Virus record (IMG/VR): IMGVR_UViG_3300017971_000002
Location: 62,001 to 126,000 of that record
Source: a virus
DNA: 64,000 nucleotides
Strand: one strand, 5' to 3'
Position 1 is the stretch's first letter. The number at the start of each line of letters is the position of its first letter. Under the pieces are notes generated by a model, which had not been told where the DNA came from, made no database searches, and saw only the letters and a program-made list of their open reading frames with translations. Made by a program: the position numbers and the translations under genes. Below, piece by piece: positions 32,436-40,543 of this stretch.

Positions 32436-32455
32436 CGGGATCAGTTGAATTAATT

Positions 32456-32917
32456 TTAATTCAAGTTTTCTAATGTCAATGTCGCTGTCACTGTCGCACT
32501 CTCAACCCGACCAGTCAGGTATACTCCTATCTGATCATTTGCTGTGGCGGAAACAATTGTTGATCCACCGAGCGTTAGGCTTTCGACACCTTCGTATGTG
32601 GCTTTGTCTGGGTCCCAGATTTCTCCACCATGTATCCATCTCATGTTAATCGAATCAAGCTCACCGAAGCCAGCAGATGCTACTGTAACCCCTGCCTGCC
32701 TTACGTCCAGAATTAGTTCCTGGTTTACCTTGTCGGCTGGGTTTACTTTAACACTTGCTTCGACCCTAATAGGTCCAGCAGAAATCGTGTTTACTGCGCT
32801 CGTTCCGGAAAGAGCAAAGACGGAGCCATTGAAAAACCGAGTAGTGTCGAACGGAACAAACTGTGTGCCAGTTGTTGCTGACAATGTAGTCCCTGTTACT
32901 TTGATTATATCGGCCAT
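32456..32917 (-). CDS. Virion-type protein on the opposite strand
   Basis: 153 residues, rich in Thr, Ser, Ala and Val with beta-strand alternation (TLSATTGTQFVPFD, ESATVTATLTLENLN), like phage decoration or tail proteins. AATTCAACAAGGAGAATTAAAACA gives a strong ribosome site. It is the only minus-strand gene after 26872 and has its own late promoter at 33001-33008. Exact role unknown. Confidence 0.75.
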   Translation of the reverse strand: MADIIKVTGTTLSATTGTQFVPFDTTRFFNGSVFALSGTSAVNTISAGPIRVEASVKVNPADKVNQELILDVRQAGVTVASAGFGELDSINMRWIHGGEIWDPDKATYEGVESLTLGGSTIVSATANDQIGVYLTGRVESATVTATLTLENLN

Positions 32918-33000
32918 TGTTTTAATTCTCCTTGTTGAATTGTTATAGCTATATACAGGTTCAAAAATGCATTTTCAGGATGTTGTTAATCATCCAAAAG

Positions 33001-33008
33001 TATTTATA
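33001..33008 (-). promoter_or_regulatory. Minus-strand late promoter TATAAATA
   Basis: TATTTATA on the plus strand is a late -10 element reading left, 84 bases upstream of the minus-strand gene at 32456-32917. It is divergent from the plus-strand late promoter 21 bases away. Confidence 0.7.
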
Positions 33009-33029
33009 GATTAGGGTCTGAAAAAGTTT

Positions 33030-33037
33030 TATAAATA
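33030..33037 (+). promoter_or_regulatory. Late promoter TATAAATA
   Basis: The element lies 27 bases before the start at 33064 and forms a divergent pair with the promoter at 33001-33008. Confidence 0.78.
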
Positions 33038-33063
33038 CTAATAAACCAGGAGAGTTTCCTTTG

Positions 33064-33294
33064 ATGAAGTGGAAAAAGTATTTGACAGAGAAGAAGATCG
33101 TCACTGTCCAGGATTTTGAGGATCCGAAAGACCCGAATGTAAAATATCAGGCTCAGAAGTTTGGAGTTAAGATCAAGTTATTGGATGATGAGGGTATGGT
33201 TCGGGTAACTGGTAAGGAAGAGAATGTTAAGAAGTTTATGCGTAAGATGGGATTTCATTCAATTCTCATTGGTAAGAAATGGATAGACCTATAG
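33064..33294 (+). CDS. Predicted capsid-targeted small protein
   Basis: About 76 residues from ATG 33064 (an adjacent TTG is unlikely). The leader MKWKKYLTEKKI fits the aromatic-K-x-Y-L-x-E pattern. The mature part is a small basic domain with a KFGVKIKLLDDEGMVRV stretch, perhaps KH-like, though that is a guess. Confidence 0.68.
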   Translation: MKWKKYLTEKKIVTVQDFEDPKDPNVKYQAQKFGVKIKLLDDEGMVRVTGKEENVKKFMRKMGFHSILIGKKWIDL

Positions 33295-33303
33295 GAGATG
33301 TAT

Positions 33304-33588
33304 ATGGACTGGAAAGAATATTTAAAGAATGGGTATGGCCCTCCCACTGATCCATTTAAGGGTGTAAAGGATGTTACTAAACTATCTCCCCAAAAAAGAA
33401 AAGACCTTGCAAAACATCTTTCAATGAATAGTATGGGCGATTTAATAAGTTGGGAACATGAATATAGTAAAAAATTGAAAGATGCTAAAAAGAGCAGAGA
33501 TAAAAATGCAATTAAGATTGCTGATGCAAAATTAAAAATTGTATTTGATGCCCAAGTATTTAAGGAGAAGTTTTTGGAGAGGGATTAA
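33304..33588 (+). CDS. Predicted capsid-targeted small protein (variant leader)
   Basis: About 94 residues. ATG 33304 is six bases after ATAGGAG, better spaced than the ATG at 33298. The leader MDWKEYLKNGYG keeps W-K-E-Y-L but has Asn where the cleavage Glu should be, so it may not be cut. The rest is lysine-rich and helical. Confidence 0.66.
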   Translation: MDWKEYLKNGYGPPTDPFKGVKDVTKLSPQKRKDLAKHLSMNSMGDLISWEHEYSKKLKDAKKSRDKNAIKIADAKLKIVFDAQVFKEKFLERD

Positions 33589-33589
33589 T

Positions 33590-34009
33590 ATGGGTTGGTT
33601 AAAATATCTTAGAGAGAAATTCTATACATCGGACGTTGTTCGACCTTATGGTTGGAAAGAATATGTGGAGATATTTGAGAATCCTACCAGAAGTGAGATA
33701 GAGTCAATTAGTAAAACTGATGGCACGGGCGATGTTAGATTCTGTTTTGACTCAAAGTTAAAAATGTTTGCATGGAGGGCGGATATTCTCCATCATGTTA
33801 TTCAGAAGAAATTTCTCCGTGATATGACTTATGCGTTTCTACATGAGAAAAAGAAACCATCGGTGATTCAGGTTGATGACGATTCTTATCCTAGTCCGAA
33901 GACCCTTTCTGATGCAAAAAAGAAAAAACTAGAGACAAAGATCAAAAAAGTTTTTCCAAAAACAAAACGAATAGTATCCATGTTCACAGGGAAAGGATAC
34001 AGAATTTAA
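33590..34009 (+). CDS. Predicted capsid-targeted protein
   Basis: About 139 residues from ATG 33590 (GGAGAGGGATTAAT upstream). The leader MGWLKYLREKFY is followed by a second leader-like PYGWKEYVEIFENP near residue 22, as if the targeting motif were doubled. The mature part includes VRFCFDSKLKMFAWRADILH. Function unknown. Confidence 0.66.
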   Translation: MGWLKYLREKFYTSDVVRPYGWKEYVEIFENPTRSEIESISKTDGTGDVRFCFDSKLKMFAWRADILHHVIQKKFLRDMTYAFLHEKKKPSVIQVDDDSYPSPKTLSDAKKKKLETKIKKVFPKTKRIVSMFTGKGYRI

Positions 34010-34018
34010 GGAGATATT

Positions 34019-34342
34019 ATGGAAGGCGAGTTCAAAAAGTTTAGATTAAATTCTAATACCCTCTCAGATAAACAACAATTTAATGATCTTGATCTCAATG
34101 AGAAGGATCTTAGGGCTATACAAACAGTTTGCTTAGAGAGTAATATATCCATTGCTGCTTTGATTAATCTTATTCTCCGCCATAAGAACGGAAACGTGAT
34201 TAAAGAGGAGAATCGTGAGGAACTGCTCATCAGAGGTCTTATAAAGGAAAATGATGATGTATCGGAAGCTGGTGAGATATATATAGAGAGTGATGAGGTC
34301 AAAGAACGGTTGAAGAAAATACTTGAAGATGACCAGCAATAA
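34019..34342 (+). CDS. Hypothetical late protein with helix-turn-helix-like segment
   Basis: 107 residues, charged, with a DLNEKDLRAIQTVCLESNIS segment resembling small helical DNA-binding or ribbon-helix-helix proteins. AAGGAGATATT precedes the ATG. It overlaps the next gene's start at 34329. Confidence 0.6.
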   Translation: MEGEFKKFRLNSNTLSDKQQFNDLDLNEKDLRAIQTVCLESNISIAALINLILRHKNGNVIKEENREELLIRGLIKENDDVSEAGEIYIESDEVKERLKKILEDDQQ

Positions 34343-35807
34343 AGATAAGAAAGCAATCGAGGAATATAGAGAGTTCATCAAAGGGGAGAAAAAAGAATCT
34401 CCCAAGGATGACGTTGAAAATATTTTCACCTTTCTGGAAAGTCTTGATGTAAAGGTTGAAAATGTAAAAACAAAATTACTTGAACAAATAATAGATGGTG
34501 TCTCAAAGAAGATACCAGCTCCAAAAGATCCACCTTCCAAACAGGAAATAATTGAGGATCTTCTCAATGAGATTCCTGCGCCTAAAAATGGACTCCCTGG
34601 AAAACCTGGCGCCCGTGGCGAGGCCGGACCTCCAGGAAAAGATGGTCGAGACGGAACCCCTGGTAAGGGTTTGATGTTTCGTGGAATACATCACGAACAT
34701 CCAAAAAGTCCCAAAGAGGGACACTTCTATAAGAATGATTATCAGAAGACAGTCTACATATATGATGGCAAGAAATGGGTGAGTCTTGTCGAAGATGGAC
34801 AGGACGGTAAGGGTGGAATGGGGTCGGGCGTTGGACCCGATGAAGCACGTAGAATAGCCACCGATGTACATAATAGTCTTGGTGCTGGACAATCAAATAC
34901 AGCAAGTAATGTTGGCACTGGTGTTCAACTTTTTAAACAAAAGACGGGAGTAGATTTAGAATTTCGCACGTTATCTGCAGGACCCAATACTCAGTTAACC
35001 TCTGGGTCAAATGTTGTTACAGTTAGTGCGTCCTCTTTTTTAAATGGACCAACTTCACCCATTAATGGAGCCACAATAGTCTGGGATGACATTAATGGCT
35101 ATTGGGATGCCACTAATAATTTATTAATAACCTCTTCTGGGCTTATTGTTCCTAAGACATCCGGTTTTGGAATCAAGGTCGATGTAAACAATCCCACATT
35201 TGGATATAGAGATTTAACGGGTGATATGAAAAATAGACCCGATGCTGGCGGCGGTTCTGCTGCAAGACCAGACTATGTTCAATATAGAGGAAATATATAC
35301 GCATATAGATTTGGAACAGCAAATCCAAATAATCATTTACATGAAACTTTTATCGAATTTCATATGCCCCACGATTATGTTCCGGGAACTGATATGTTTA
35401 TTCATGTACATTGGTCTCAAATAACAGTAGACACGGGAGGGCCCGCCTCGGTTCCAGGAGTATCAGAATGGACATTTGAGATATCATATGCAAAAGGATA
35501 CGGAACACCCGGAGGAGTTGCTTCGGCTTTTAATGATCCAAAATCCGTAACAGTTACACAACAGGGGTCAACAACACAATACGGACATATGATTGCCGAG
35601 GTTCAGTTTACATCGGGGTCGGATACTTCATCTACTTTTGATAGAAATGATATGGAAATAGATGGATTGTTTTTAGTTAGATTAACAAGAGATCCTGGGT
35701 CAGCAAATGATACATTAGATCAAGATACGTTTGTTCATTTTATTGATATACACTATCAGAGTACGAATATTGGAACAAAGGATAAGAACGCGCCGTTCTA
35801 TATTTAA
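34329..35807 (+). CDS. Collagen-like virion protein
   Basis: About 492 residues from ATG 34329. A charged helical N-terminus is followed at ~85-113 by about nine Gly-x-y triplets (GLPGKPGARGEAGPPGKDGR onward), a collagen-like trimeric rod. A beta-rich C-terminal half contains PHDYVPGTDMFIHVHWSQ, a signature seen in phage structural proteins. Likely a trimeric head or tail fibre. The gene is followed by a late promoter. Confidence 0.78.
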   Translation: MTSNKDKKAIEEYREFIKGEKKESPKDDVENIFTFLESLDVKVENVKTKLLEQIIDGVSKKIPAPKDPPSKQEIIEDLLNEIPAPKNGLPGKPGARGEAGPPGKDGRDGTPGKGLMFRGIHHEHPKSPKEGHFYKNDYQKTVYIYDGKKWVSLVEDGQDGKGGMGSGVGPDEARRIATDVHNSLGAGQSNTASNVGTGVQLFKQKTGVDLEFRTLSAGPNTQLTSGSNVVTVSASSFLNGPTSPINGATIVWDDINGYWDATNNLLITSSGLIVPKTSGFGIKVDVNNPTFGYRDLTGDMKNRPDAGGGSAARPDYVQYRGNIYAYRFGTANPNNHLHETFIEFHMPHDYVPGTDMFIHVHWSQITVDTGGPASVPGVSEWTFEISYAKGYGTPGGVASAFNDPKSVTVTQQGSTTQYGHMIAEVQFTSGSDTSSTFDRNDMEIDGLFLVRLTRDPGSANDTLDQDTFVHFIDIHYQSTNIGTKDKNAPFYI

Positions 35808-35811
35808 TTTT

Positions 35812-35819
35812 TATAAATA
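35812..35819 (+). promoter_or_regulatory. Late promoter TATAAATA
   Basis: The element lies just after the collagen-like gene and 35 bases before the ATG at 35854. Confidence 0.75.
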
Positions 35820-35853
35820 TGAGTAACAGTTCATTTTAAAAAGGAGAAGTGAA

Positions 35854-36144
35854 ATGTCTGAAGAGAAGAAAAAGGAAGAGAAGGTCGAGGAGCAGGAAAA
35901 GAAGGTCGATGTAAAAGGCGTTATTAAGTCCCTCGGTGAAACGGATTGGGGCAAAGACAATGAAGCCCAGATGAAGGCCGTTCAACTTCTAAAGGGTATC
36001 GCACTTTCAGAGGATCCCCTCAGTAACAAATTCATGAAACAGTTGAGTGATGCTTCAACAGTCATCGCCCAGAATTTGCTGAAGGAAGCAACTCAGAATG
36101 ATGCCCAGAAGGAGGTCATTGACGAAGCCAGCCGTTATGTTTAA
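35854..36144 (+). CDS. Hypothetical late protein
   Basis: 96 residues. An acidic, lysine-rich first 25 residues leads into a helical part (SLGETDWGKDNEAQMKAVQL). AAAAAGGAGAAGTGAA is a strong ribosome site. It could be a small virion or assembly protein. No family recognised. Confidence 0.65.
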   Translation: MSEEKKKEEKVEEQEKKVDVKGVIKSLGETDWGKDNEAQMKAVQLLKGIALSEDPLSNKFMKQLSDASTVIAQNLLKEATQNDAQKEVIDEASRYV

Positions 36145-36163
36145 TTAAAATTGGGAGTATATT

Positions 36164-36619
36164 ATGGCTCATGCTGCTTTTGACAAATTGAAGCAATTTG
36201 TTTACGATGTGGGTGTGGATCTCACATCGGCTAATGCTGTTGGTGTCGCACTCGTTCAAGAGTCCAACGCAACTATAATAACGAGCGCGGCGACTGTCGA
36301 GGACGTGATGTCTATTAGTCCTTTAGGGGATACATCGTTGCCTCTTACACAAGTATCTGGTACTGGTTATTCATCACCGGGACAATATTTACAGAATGTG
36401 ATAGTATCTGCAACAGGCGGAATCGGATATATTGATGCCGATGATCTCACATGGACAAATTCAACGATCTCTGCTGGCGGTGCTTTGATGTATCTAAAGG
36501 GGGCGACACCCGAAACGGGTATTCCACTTGCGTATTATGATCTCTCAGTGACTCGTATATCAACAAATGGCCCATTTACTCTTCAGTGGAATAATGAAGG
36601 GTTGCTCACGATAGAATAA
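36164..36619 (+). CDS. Putative virion (decoration-like) protein
   Basis: 151 residues, beta-rich and Ser/Thr/Gly-rich after MAHAAFDKLKQFVYDVGVDL. The composition and place among head genes suggest a structural protein such as a decoration protein. No known family was matched. Confidence 0.65.
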   Translation: MAHAAFDKLKQFVYDVGVDLTSANAVGVALVQESNATIITSAATVEDVMSISPLGDTSLPLTQVSGTGYSSPGQYLQNVIVSATGGIGYIDADDLTWTNSTISAGGALMYLKGATPETGIPLAYYDLSVTRISTNGPFTLQWNNEGLLTIE

Positions 36620-36626
36620 GGATTCA

Positions 36627-37121
36627 ATGATGGCGAAAGAAAAGAAGAAAAAGAAGGCAGACAAGATCGATGTATCGAATGAGGAGAAGGTCAAAAGTGT
36701 TATGTCTTTTATGGTTCTCAAGAAACTAATTACTCCCATCCAGAATTCTAAAGCATTCAAACTGGGTCTTATAGATAAATCGGGAAAGATGATAAAGGAG
36801 CCAGAGACAAAGGAGGAGCGTAACGCTGTTACTTTGTTTGATCAAATAATGTTTAAGGTCAAGGCTCTTTTAGGTTCAAGGGTTGCAAAACTAAATAGGT
36901 TCATATATCTACAGACTGTTCTGGATGATGATTTCTATGATAATTTAGTGGTCATTGGAAATGTGGAAAGGCGTGCTGCAGTAAAGAGGGTCAAGCAAGA
37001 TATCGAACAGCTGATCGATTCATATGATTTTGATTATGATGAATTTTTCAATTTAATGATCGCTGAAGAGATGTACGAGTTTAAGAAGCAGCGGGAGGCT
37101 GAGAATGAGGGAGATCAGTGA
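36627..37121 (+). CDS. Conserved T4-superfamily protein
   Basis: 164 residues. VLKKLITPIQNSKAFKLGLI and LFDQIMFKVKALL resemble a protein found beside head genes in T4-like environmental phages, often listed as a putative structural protein. Two adjacent ATG codons (36627, 36630) are possible starts. Confidence 0.65.
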   Translation: MMAKEKKKKKADKIDVSNEEKVKSVMSFMVLKKLITPIQNSKAFKLGLIDKSGKMIKEPETKEERNAVTLFDQIMFKVKALLGSRVAKLNRFIYLQTVLDDDFYDNLVVIGNVERRAAVKRVKQDIEQLIDSYDFDYDEFFNLMIAEEMYEFKKQREAENEGDQ

Positions 37122-37284
37122 GTTTTCAAAAAGGGGAAATTTCATAATTATAGGTAACATCCAAGAATACCCAGAACTCCATAAACAATCCCCTTATATT
37201 TTTACTTATAGATTCCCTAATGACAACGTATCGGTTGTAGCATGTTATAAGAATAGATTTTACGAAGTCAGACATTTACTTTAA
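37105..37284 (+). CDS. Hypothetical small protein
   Basis: 59 residues, read directly. It starts MREISEFSKRGNFIIIGNIQ and ends in a beta-type FYEVRHLL. GCGGGAGGCTGAGA precedes the ATG, which overlaps the previous gene by 17 bases. No function assigned. Confidence 0.6.
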   Translation: MREISEFSKRGNFIIIGNIQEYPELHKQSPYIFTYRFPNDNVSVVACYKNRFYEVRHLL

Positions 37285-37291
37285 TTGAATT

Positions 37292-37696
37292 ATGATTGAA
37301 AATATTGAAAAGAATATGTTCCTGAGATTCAGGAAGTTATTTCCGGATGGTCGGAACGTGGATACATCTCAGAGCTTAATGAGTTTTGGTTTTGCTGTTG
37401 ATTATGGCTGGGCTGGGCTGCTTTGGGAATGCTTTGAGAGATTGGAGAAACTGGCAGGTGATAAATACGCCATAAACTTTATACAGGTCAAAGAGAAGTT
37501 TGGCGGACTTAGAATATATTGTAGACCTAGTTCAGAGATAGAGAGAGAGGTTAGGGACATTCTCTTGGAGTTTGAAAATAGATCATATGAGACCTGCGAG
37601 ACCTGCGGCGCACCTGGACGATTGAGATTTGGGATGTGGAAGAAGGTTAGATGTGATGATTGTGAGATAAAACACGAACAAGAAAGAGGAGGCTAA
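37292..37696 (+). CDS. Conserved phage zinc-finger protein
   Basis: 134 residues. FIQVKEKFGGLRIYC and the C-terminal CETCGAPG...CDDCE pair give a CxxC-x(n)-CxxC zinc site. This arrangement is common in small phage proteins, but no specific activity is known to me. Confidence 0.72.
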   Translation: MIENIEKNMFLRFRKLFPDGRNVDTSQSLMSFGFAVDYGWAGLLWECFERLEKLAGDKYAINFIQVKEKFGGLRIYCRPSSEIEREVRDILLEFENRSYETCETCGAPGRLRFGMWKKVRCDDCEIKHEQERGG

Positions 37697-37698
37697 TA

Positions 37699-38022
37699 AT
37701 GCCTGCAAATATAATCAAACCGTTCGCAGATAAATCTGGTAAATCAGAGGAAGAGGTTGAGAGGCTATGGAAGAAGGCGAAACAGATCGCAGTTGATGAT
37801 GGAAGAGCAGAGGAAGATGAAAATTTTTATCCTTATGTAGTTGGTATATTAAAGAAGATGCTTAATATAGAAAGTTCCATGGCTAATATAACGACCACGT
37901 CGGTCGGTAATGCAGCAACCCCTGGTGGTTCGGCAAACTTTGCTTTTAGGATGGGAACCCATCGTGATAAGGAAAAGAAAAAGGAAGAGGAATGGAGAAA
38001 GTTCCTTAAGAAGTATGCCTAA
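37699..38022 (+). CDS. Conserved phage protein
   Basis: 107 residues. KSGKSEEEVERLWKKAKQIA and FYPYVVGILKKML form a helical domain seen in many phage proteins of unknown role. The C-terminus is basic (RDKEKKKEEEWRKFLKK). Its stop overlaps the next ATG by one base. Confidence 0.68.
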   Translation: MPANIIKPFADKSGKSEEEVERLWKKAKQIAVDDGRAEEDENFYPYVVGILKKMLNIESSMANITTTSVGNAATPGGSANFAFRMGTHRDKEKKKEEEWRKFLKKYA

Positions 38023-38555
38023 TGCCAGCAAAACCTGACAGAGCAACATATGGTGTTCTACAGAGATATATCGAACATCTAAAGCAATTTCCAAGAACCA
38101 GGATTATGCGTCCTGGTTACTTTTATGCGTTTACATATAAGATAGATAGGACGCTTCCATATGAGAAGATTAAGTTTTATGATCTCATGCCTTTTGTGTT
38201 CTCCTATGATAAGTATAAGGACAAGGGAGATAACGACATGATCCGAGGTCTAAATTTTCACCATCTTCCAATAGCCGCAAGACAGTTTTGGTTGGATCGT
38301 GTGATGGAGGTATCAAAGGAGCAGATAAATGAGGACAAGAGGTTATTAAGACTTATTAGATATCAGAGGTTGCATTTTCTTTATAAGAAAGCAGCGAATG
38401 CGTGTACCCGACATTATAGGATGAATAGAATTTTTGCCATGAGAAGAATTCCAAACACCGCTGTCGAGGAGACATTGAAATTTTATGCGAGAACATATTA
38501 CGGAATAAACATCGGAATCGTGGAGAAGAACTTTATAACGGTTCCGAGGGATTAA
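38022..38555 (+). CDS. Conserved phage protein with GLNxHxLP motif
   Basis: 177 residues. RPGYFYAFTYKIDRTLPY, FYDLMPFVFSYD and GLNFHHLPIAARQFWLD form a pattern repeated in virion-associated proteins of large phages. It lies directly upstream of the portal gene, so a head or packaging role is plausible. Function not known to me. Confidence 0.7.
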   Translation: MPAKPDRATYGVLQRYIEHLKQFPRTRIMRPGYFYAFTYKIDRTLPYEKIKFYDLMPFVFSYDKYKDKGDNDMIRGLNFHHLPIAARQFWLDRVMEVSKEQINEDKRLLRLIRYQRLHFLYKKAANACTRHYRMNRIFAMRRIPNTAVEETLKFYARTYYGINIGIVEKNFITVPRD

Positions 38556-38563
38556 TATAAATA
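38556..38563 (+). promoter_or_regulatory. Late promoter TATAAATA
   Basis: The element lies immediately after the previous stop and 28 bases before the portal gene ATG. Confidence 0.8.
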
Positions 38564-38590
38564 TTAGTGTACATAACAAGAGGTTTATAG

Positions 38591-40336
38591 ATGGCGAGTT
38601 TTTTGGATAATCTAAAGTTTGTTAACCCGTTCTCAAAGGCGTTCAGACAAAATGATCTGATCAACCAGGAGATCCAGCGACAGATTGAGAGCAATTCTCA
38701 GGGTATGTCTGAGATCGAGTATGACTTCTTTTCACCACATACCAAGTATAATATACCCGGTTATGCCTATGGCGATTACACTAACACGGGTATAAACTTC
38801 AATCAAATTTTCATTGACAAGCGACAGAGAATCGCTAAGTATAGGGAAATGTCTTATTACCCAGAGATTTCTGAGGGGTTAGATATAATCTCTGATGAGA
38901 GTATAGTCGAGGATTCAGAGGGTAACATTATTCATCTAAACATTAAGAAGGAGCTACCAAAAAGGGTTGAAAAATTATTCACCAAAGAATTTGAGTATGT
39001 TTCCAAAGATGTATTTGATGTGAATGAGAATTTATATGACCTGTTTTTGAAATGGCTAATTGAGGGTGAGCTTTATGTGGAGCTAATACTTGATAAGAAA
39101 CGAAAGAACGTGATTGGATACAAGGTACTTCCTGCGTTCACCACATATCCTGTATATAATCCTACTGGGTCTATCAAGGGATTTTTACAGAATGTATATG
39201 ATGAACGAACTGGAAAAGATGATCTCAAGGCATTTGAGTCTAATCAGGTTGTATATGTTCATTATGGTAAGTATGGAAGAAATCTACTTGATATTCGTGG
39301 TTATTTAGAGACCTCTATAAGAACATACAACCAGTTAAAGAATCTGGAAGATTCGCTTGTTGTATATAGACTTGTCCGTGCCCCGGAGAGAAGGGTATGG
39401 AACATCGAGGTCGGAAGAATGCCTTCTCATAAAGCAGAGGAATACATCAGGAAGATTATACACAAATATAAGAGACAGCTTAATTATAATCCCGCAACGG
39501 GCGCTATAGACAGTTCAAGAAATGTTCAATCATTATCTGAAGACTTCTGGTTTGCAAGACGAGAAGGTTCTGGAACGAATGTCGAAACATTACAGAGCGG
39601 AATGAATCTTGGTGAACTCGAGGACGTCCGTTATTTTCAGGGCAAGATGTATAAGACATTGAAGATACCAAAGACCAGATGGGATCCACAGCTCGGGCAA
39701 CAGTCTTATCAGTCTGGGCGAGAGATGGATAGAGATGAATTGAAATTTAGTCTATTCATTATAAGATTACAGAAACGATTTAGAAAGCTCATAAAAGATA
39801 CATTCATGGAGCAATTAAAATTCAAGTTTGGAAAAGATGCCAAGATTAAGAAATATATCAATTCAAATTTCTTTGATGTGTATTTTACACAGGCGAACTT
39901 CTTTAAGGAGATCAAGGACTTAGAGTTACTTGAATCCAGATTGAATATACTCGGAACGGCCATTACATATGCCATCAACGAGGACGAGCCTAATAATCCT
40001 CTTGCAAGAGAACTGGTGTTACGTGATTACTTTATGATGTCTGATGAGGAGTGGGCAAAGAATCAAAGATTGCTGAAGAAGGAAAAGAAGGCGATTGAGG
40101 ATATGCCATCCGATGAGGATGAGGAAGGTGATGAAGGAGACGAAGGTGATGAGGAGGGAGGATCTCCAGAAAAGAAACCAGAGGGTCCTGAAAAACCACC
40201 TCCGGAGGAAGCTCCAAGAGAACCCGAAGAGGAAGAGGAGTCATTAGAAATGCCTGGCGATAGGTCATATCATAAAAATAGTAAATTGGTCAAGGATTTC
40301 CTAAAGAGGCCCAGAAAAACCAAGAAGGTATTATAA
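38591..40336 (+). CDS. Portal protein (gp20-like)
   Basis: 581 residues. YYPEISEGLDIISDES, GELYVELILDKKRKNV, VLPAFTTYPVYNPTG, LVRAPERRVWNIEVGRMP, LSEDFWFARREG and MYKTLKIPKTRWDP track T4 gp20 in order. It forms the dodecameric head vertex through which DNA enters. The C-terminal ~80 residues are strongly acidic and Pro-rich (GDEGDEGDEEGGSPEKKPEG), then basic. The start is preceded by AAGAGGTTTATAG. Confidence 0.95.
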   Translation: MASFLDNLKFVNPFSKAFRQNDLINQEIQRQIESNSQGMSEIEYDFFSPHTKYNIPGYAYGDYTNTGINFNQIFIDKRQRIAKYREMSYYPEISEGLDIISDESIVEDSEGNIIHLNIKKELPKRVEKLFTKEFEYVSKDVFDVNENLYDLFLKWLIEGELYVELILDKKRKNVIGYKVLPAFTTYPVYNPTGSIKGFLQNVYDERTGKDDLKAFESNQVVYVHYGKYGRNLLDIRGYLETSIRTYNQLKNLEDSLVVYRLVRAPERRVWNIEVGRMPSHKAEEYIRKIIHKYKRQLNYNPATGAIDSSRNVQSLSEDFWFARREGSGTNVETLQSGMNLGELEDVRYFQGKMYKTLKIPKTRWDPQLGQQSYQSGREMDRDELKFSLFIIRLQKRFRKLIKDTFMEQLKFKFGKDAKIKKYINSNFFDVYFTQANFFKEIKDLELLESRLNILGTAITYAINEDEPNNPLARELVLRDYFMMSDEEWAKNQRLLKKEKKAIEDMPSDEDEEGDEGDEGDEEGGSPEKKPEGPEKPPPEEAPREPEEEEESLEMPGDRSYHKNSKLVKDFLKRPRKTKKVL

Positions 40337-40339
40337 ATA
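40332..40339 (+). promoter_or_regulatory. Late promoter TATAAATA
   Basis: The element overlaps the portal stop codon and lies 31 bases before the gp67-like ATG. Confidence 0.78.
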
Positions 40340-40370
40340 CATTTAAAGTACATTAAAAGGAGTTCATATT

Positions 40371-40541
40371 ATGGAAAATGATGAGAAGAAAGTTAATGAT
40401 GGTACTTTATTGGGCAAGTTGCATGACAAGGACTTTTCCTCGTTAAAAGACGATGTGGAGTCTGTTGTTGCCAAAAAGATACATAATAAAATCATTGACA
40501 GTAAGAAGGAGTTTATCGACAAAGTAAGATCAGGGGTGTAA
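40371..40541 (+). CDS. Prohead core protein (gp67-like by position)
   Basis: 56 residues, read directly. It starts MENDEKKVNDGTLLGKLHDK and ends in a helical KKIHNKIIDSKKEFIDKVRS. It sits between portal and prohead protease, the place of T4 gp67, and has similar size and charge. The ribosome site is AAAAGGAGTTCATATT. Confidence 0.6.
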   Translation: MENDEKKVNDGTLLGKLHDKDFSSLKDDVESVVAKKIHNKIIDSKKEFIDKVRSGV

Positions 40542-40543
40542 CA

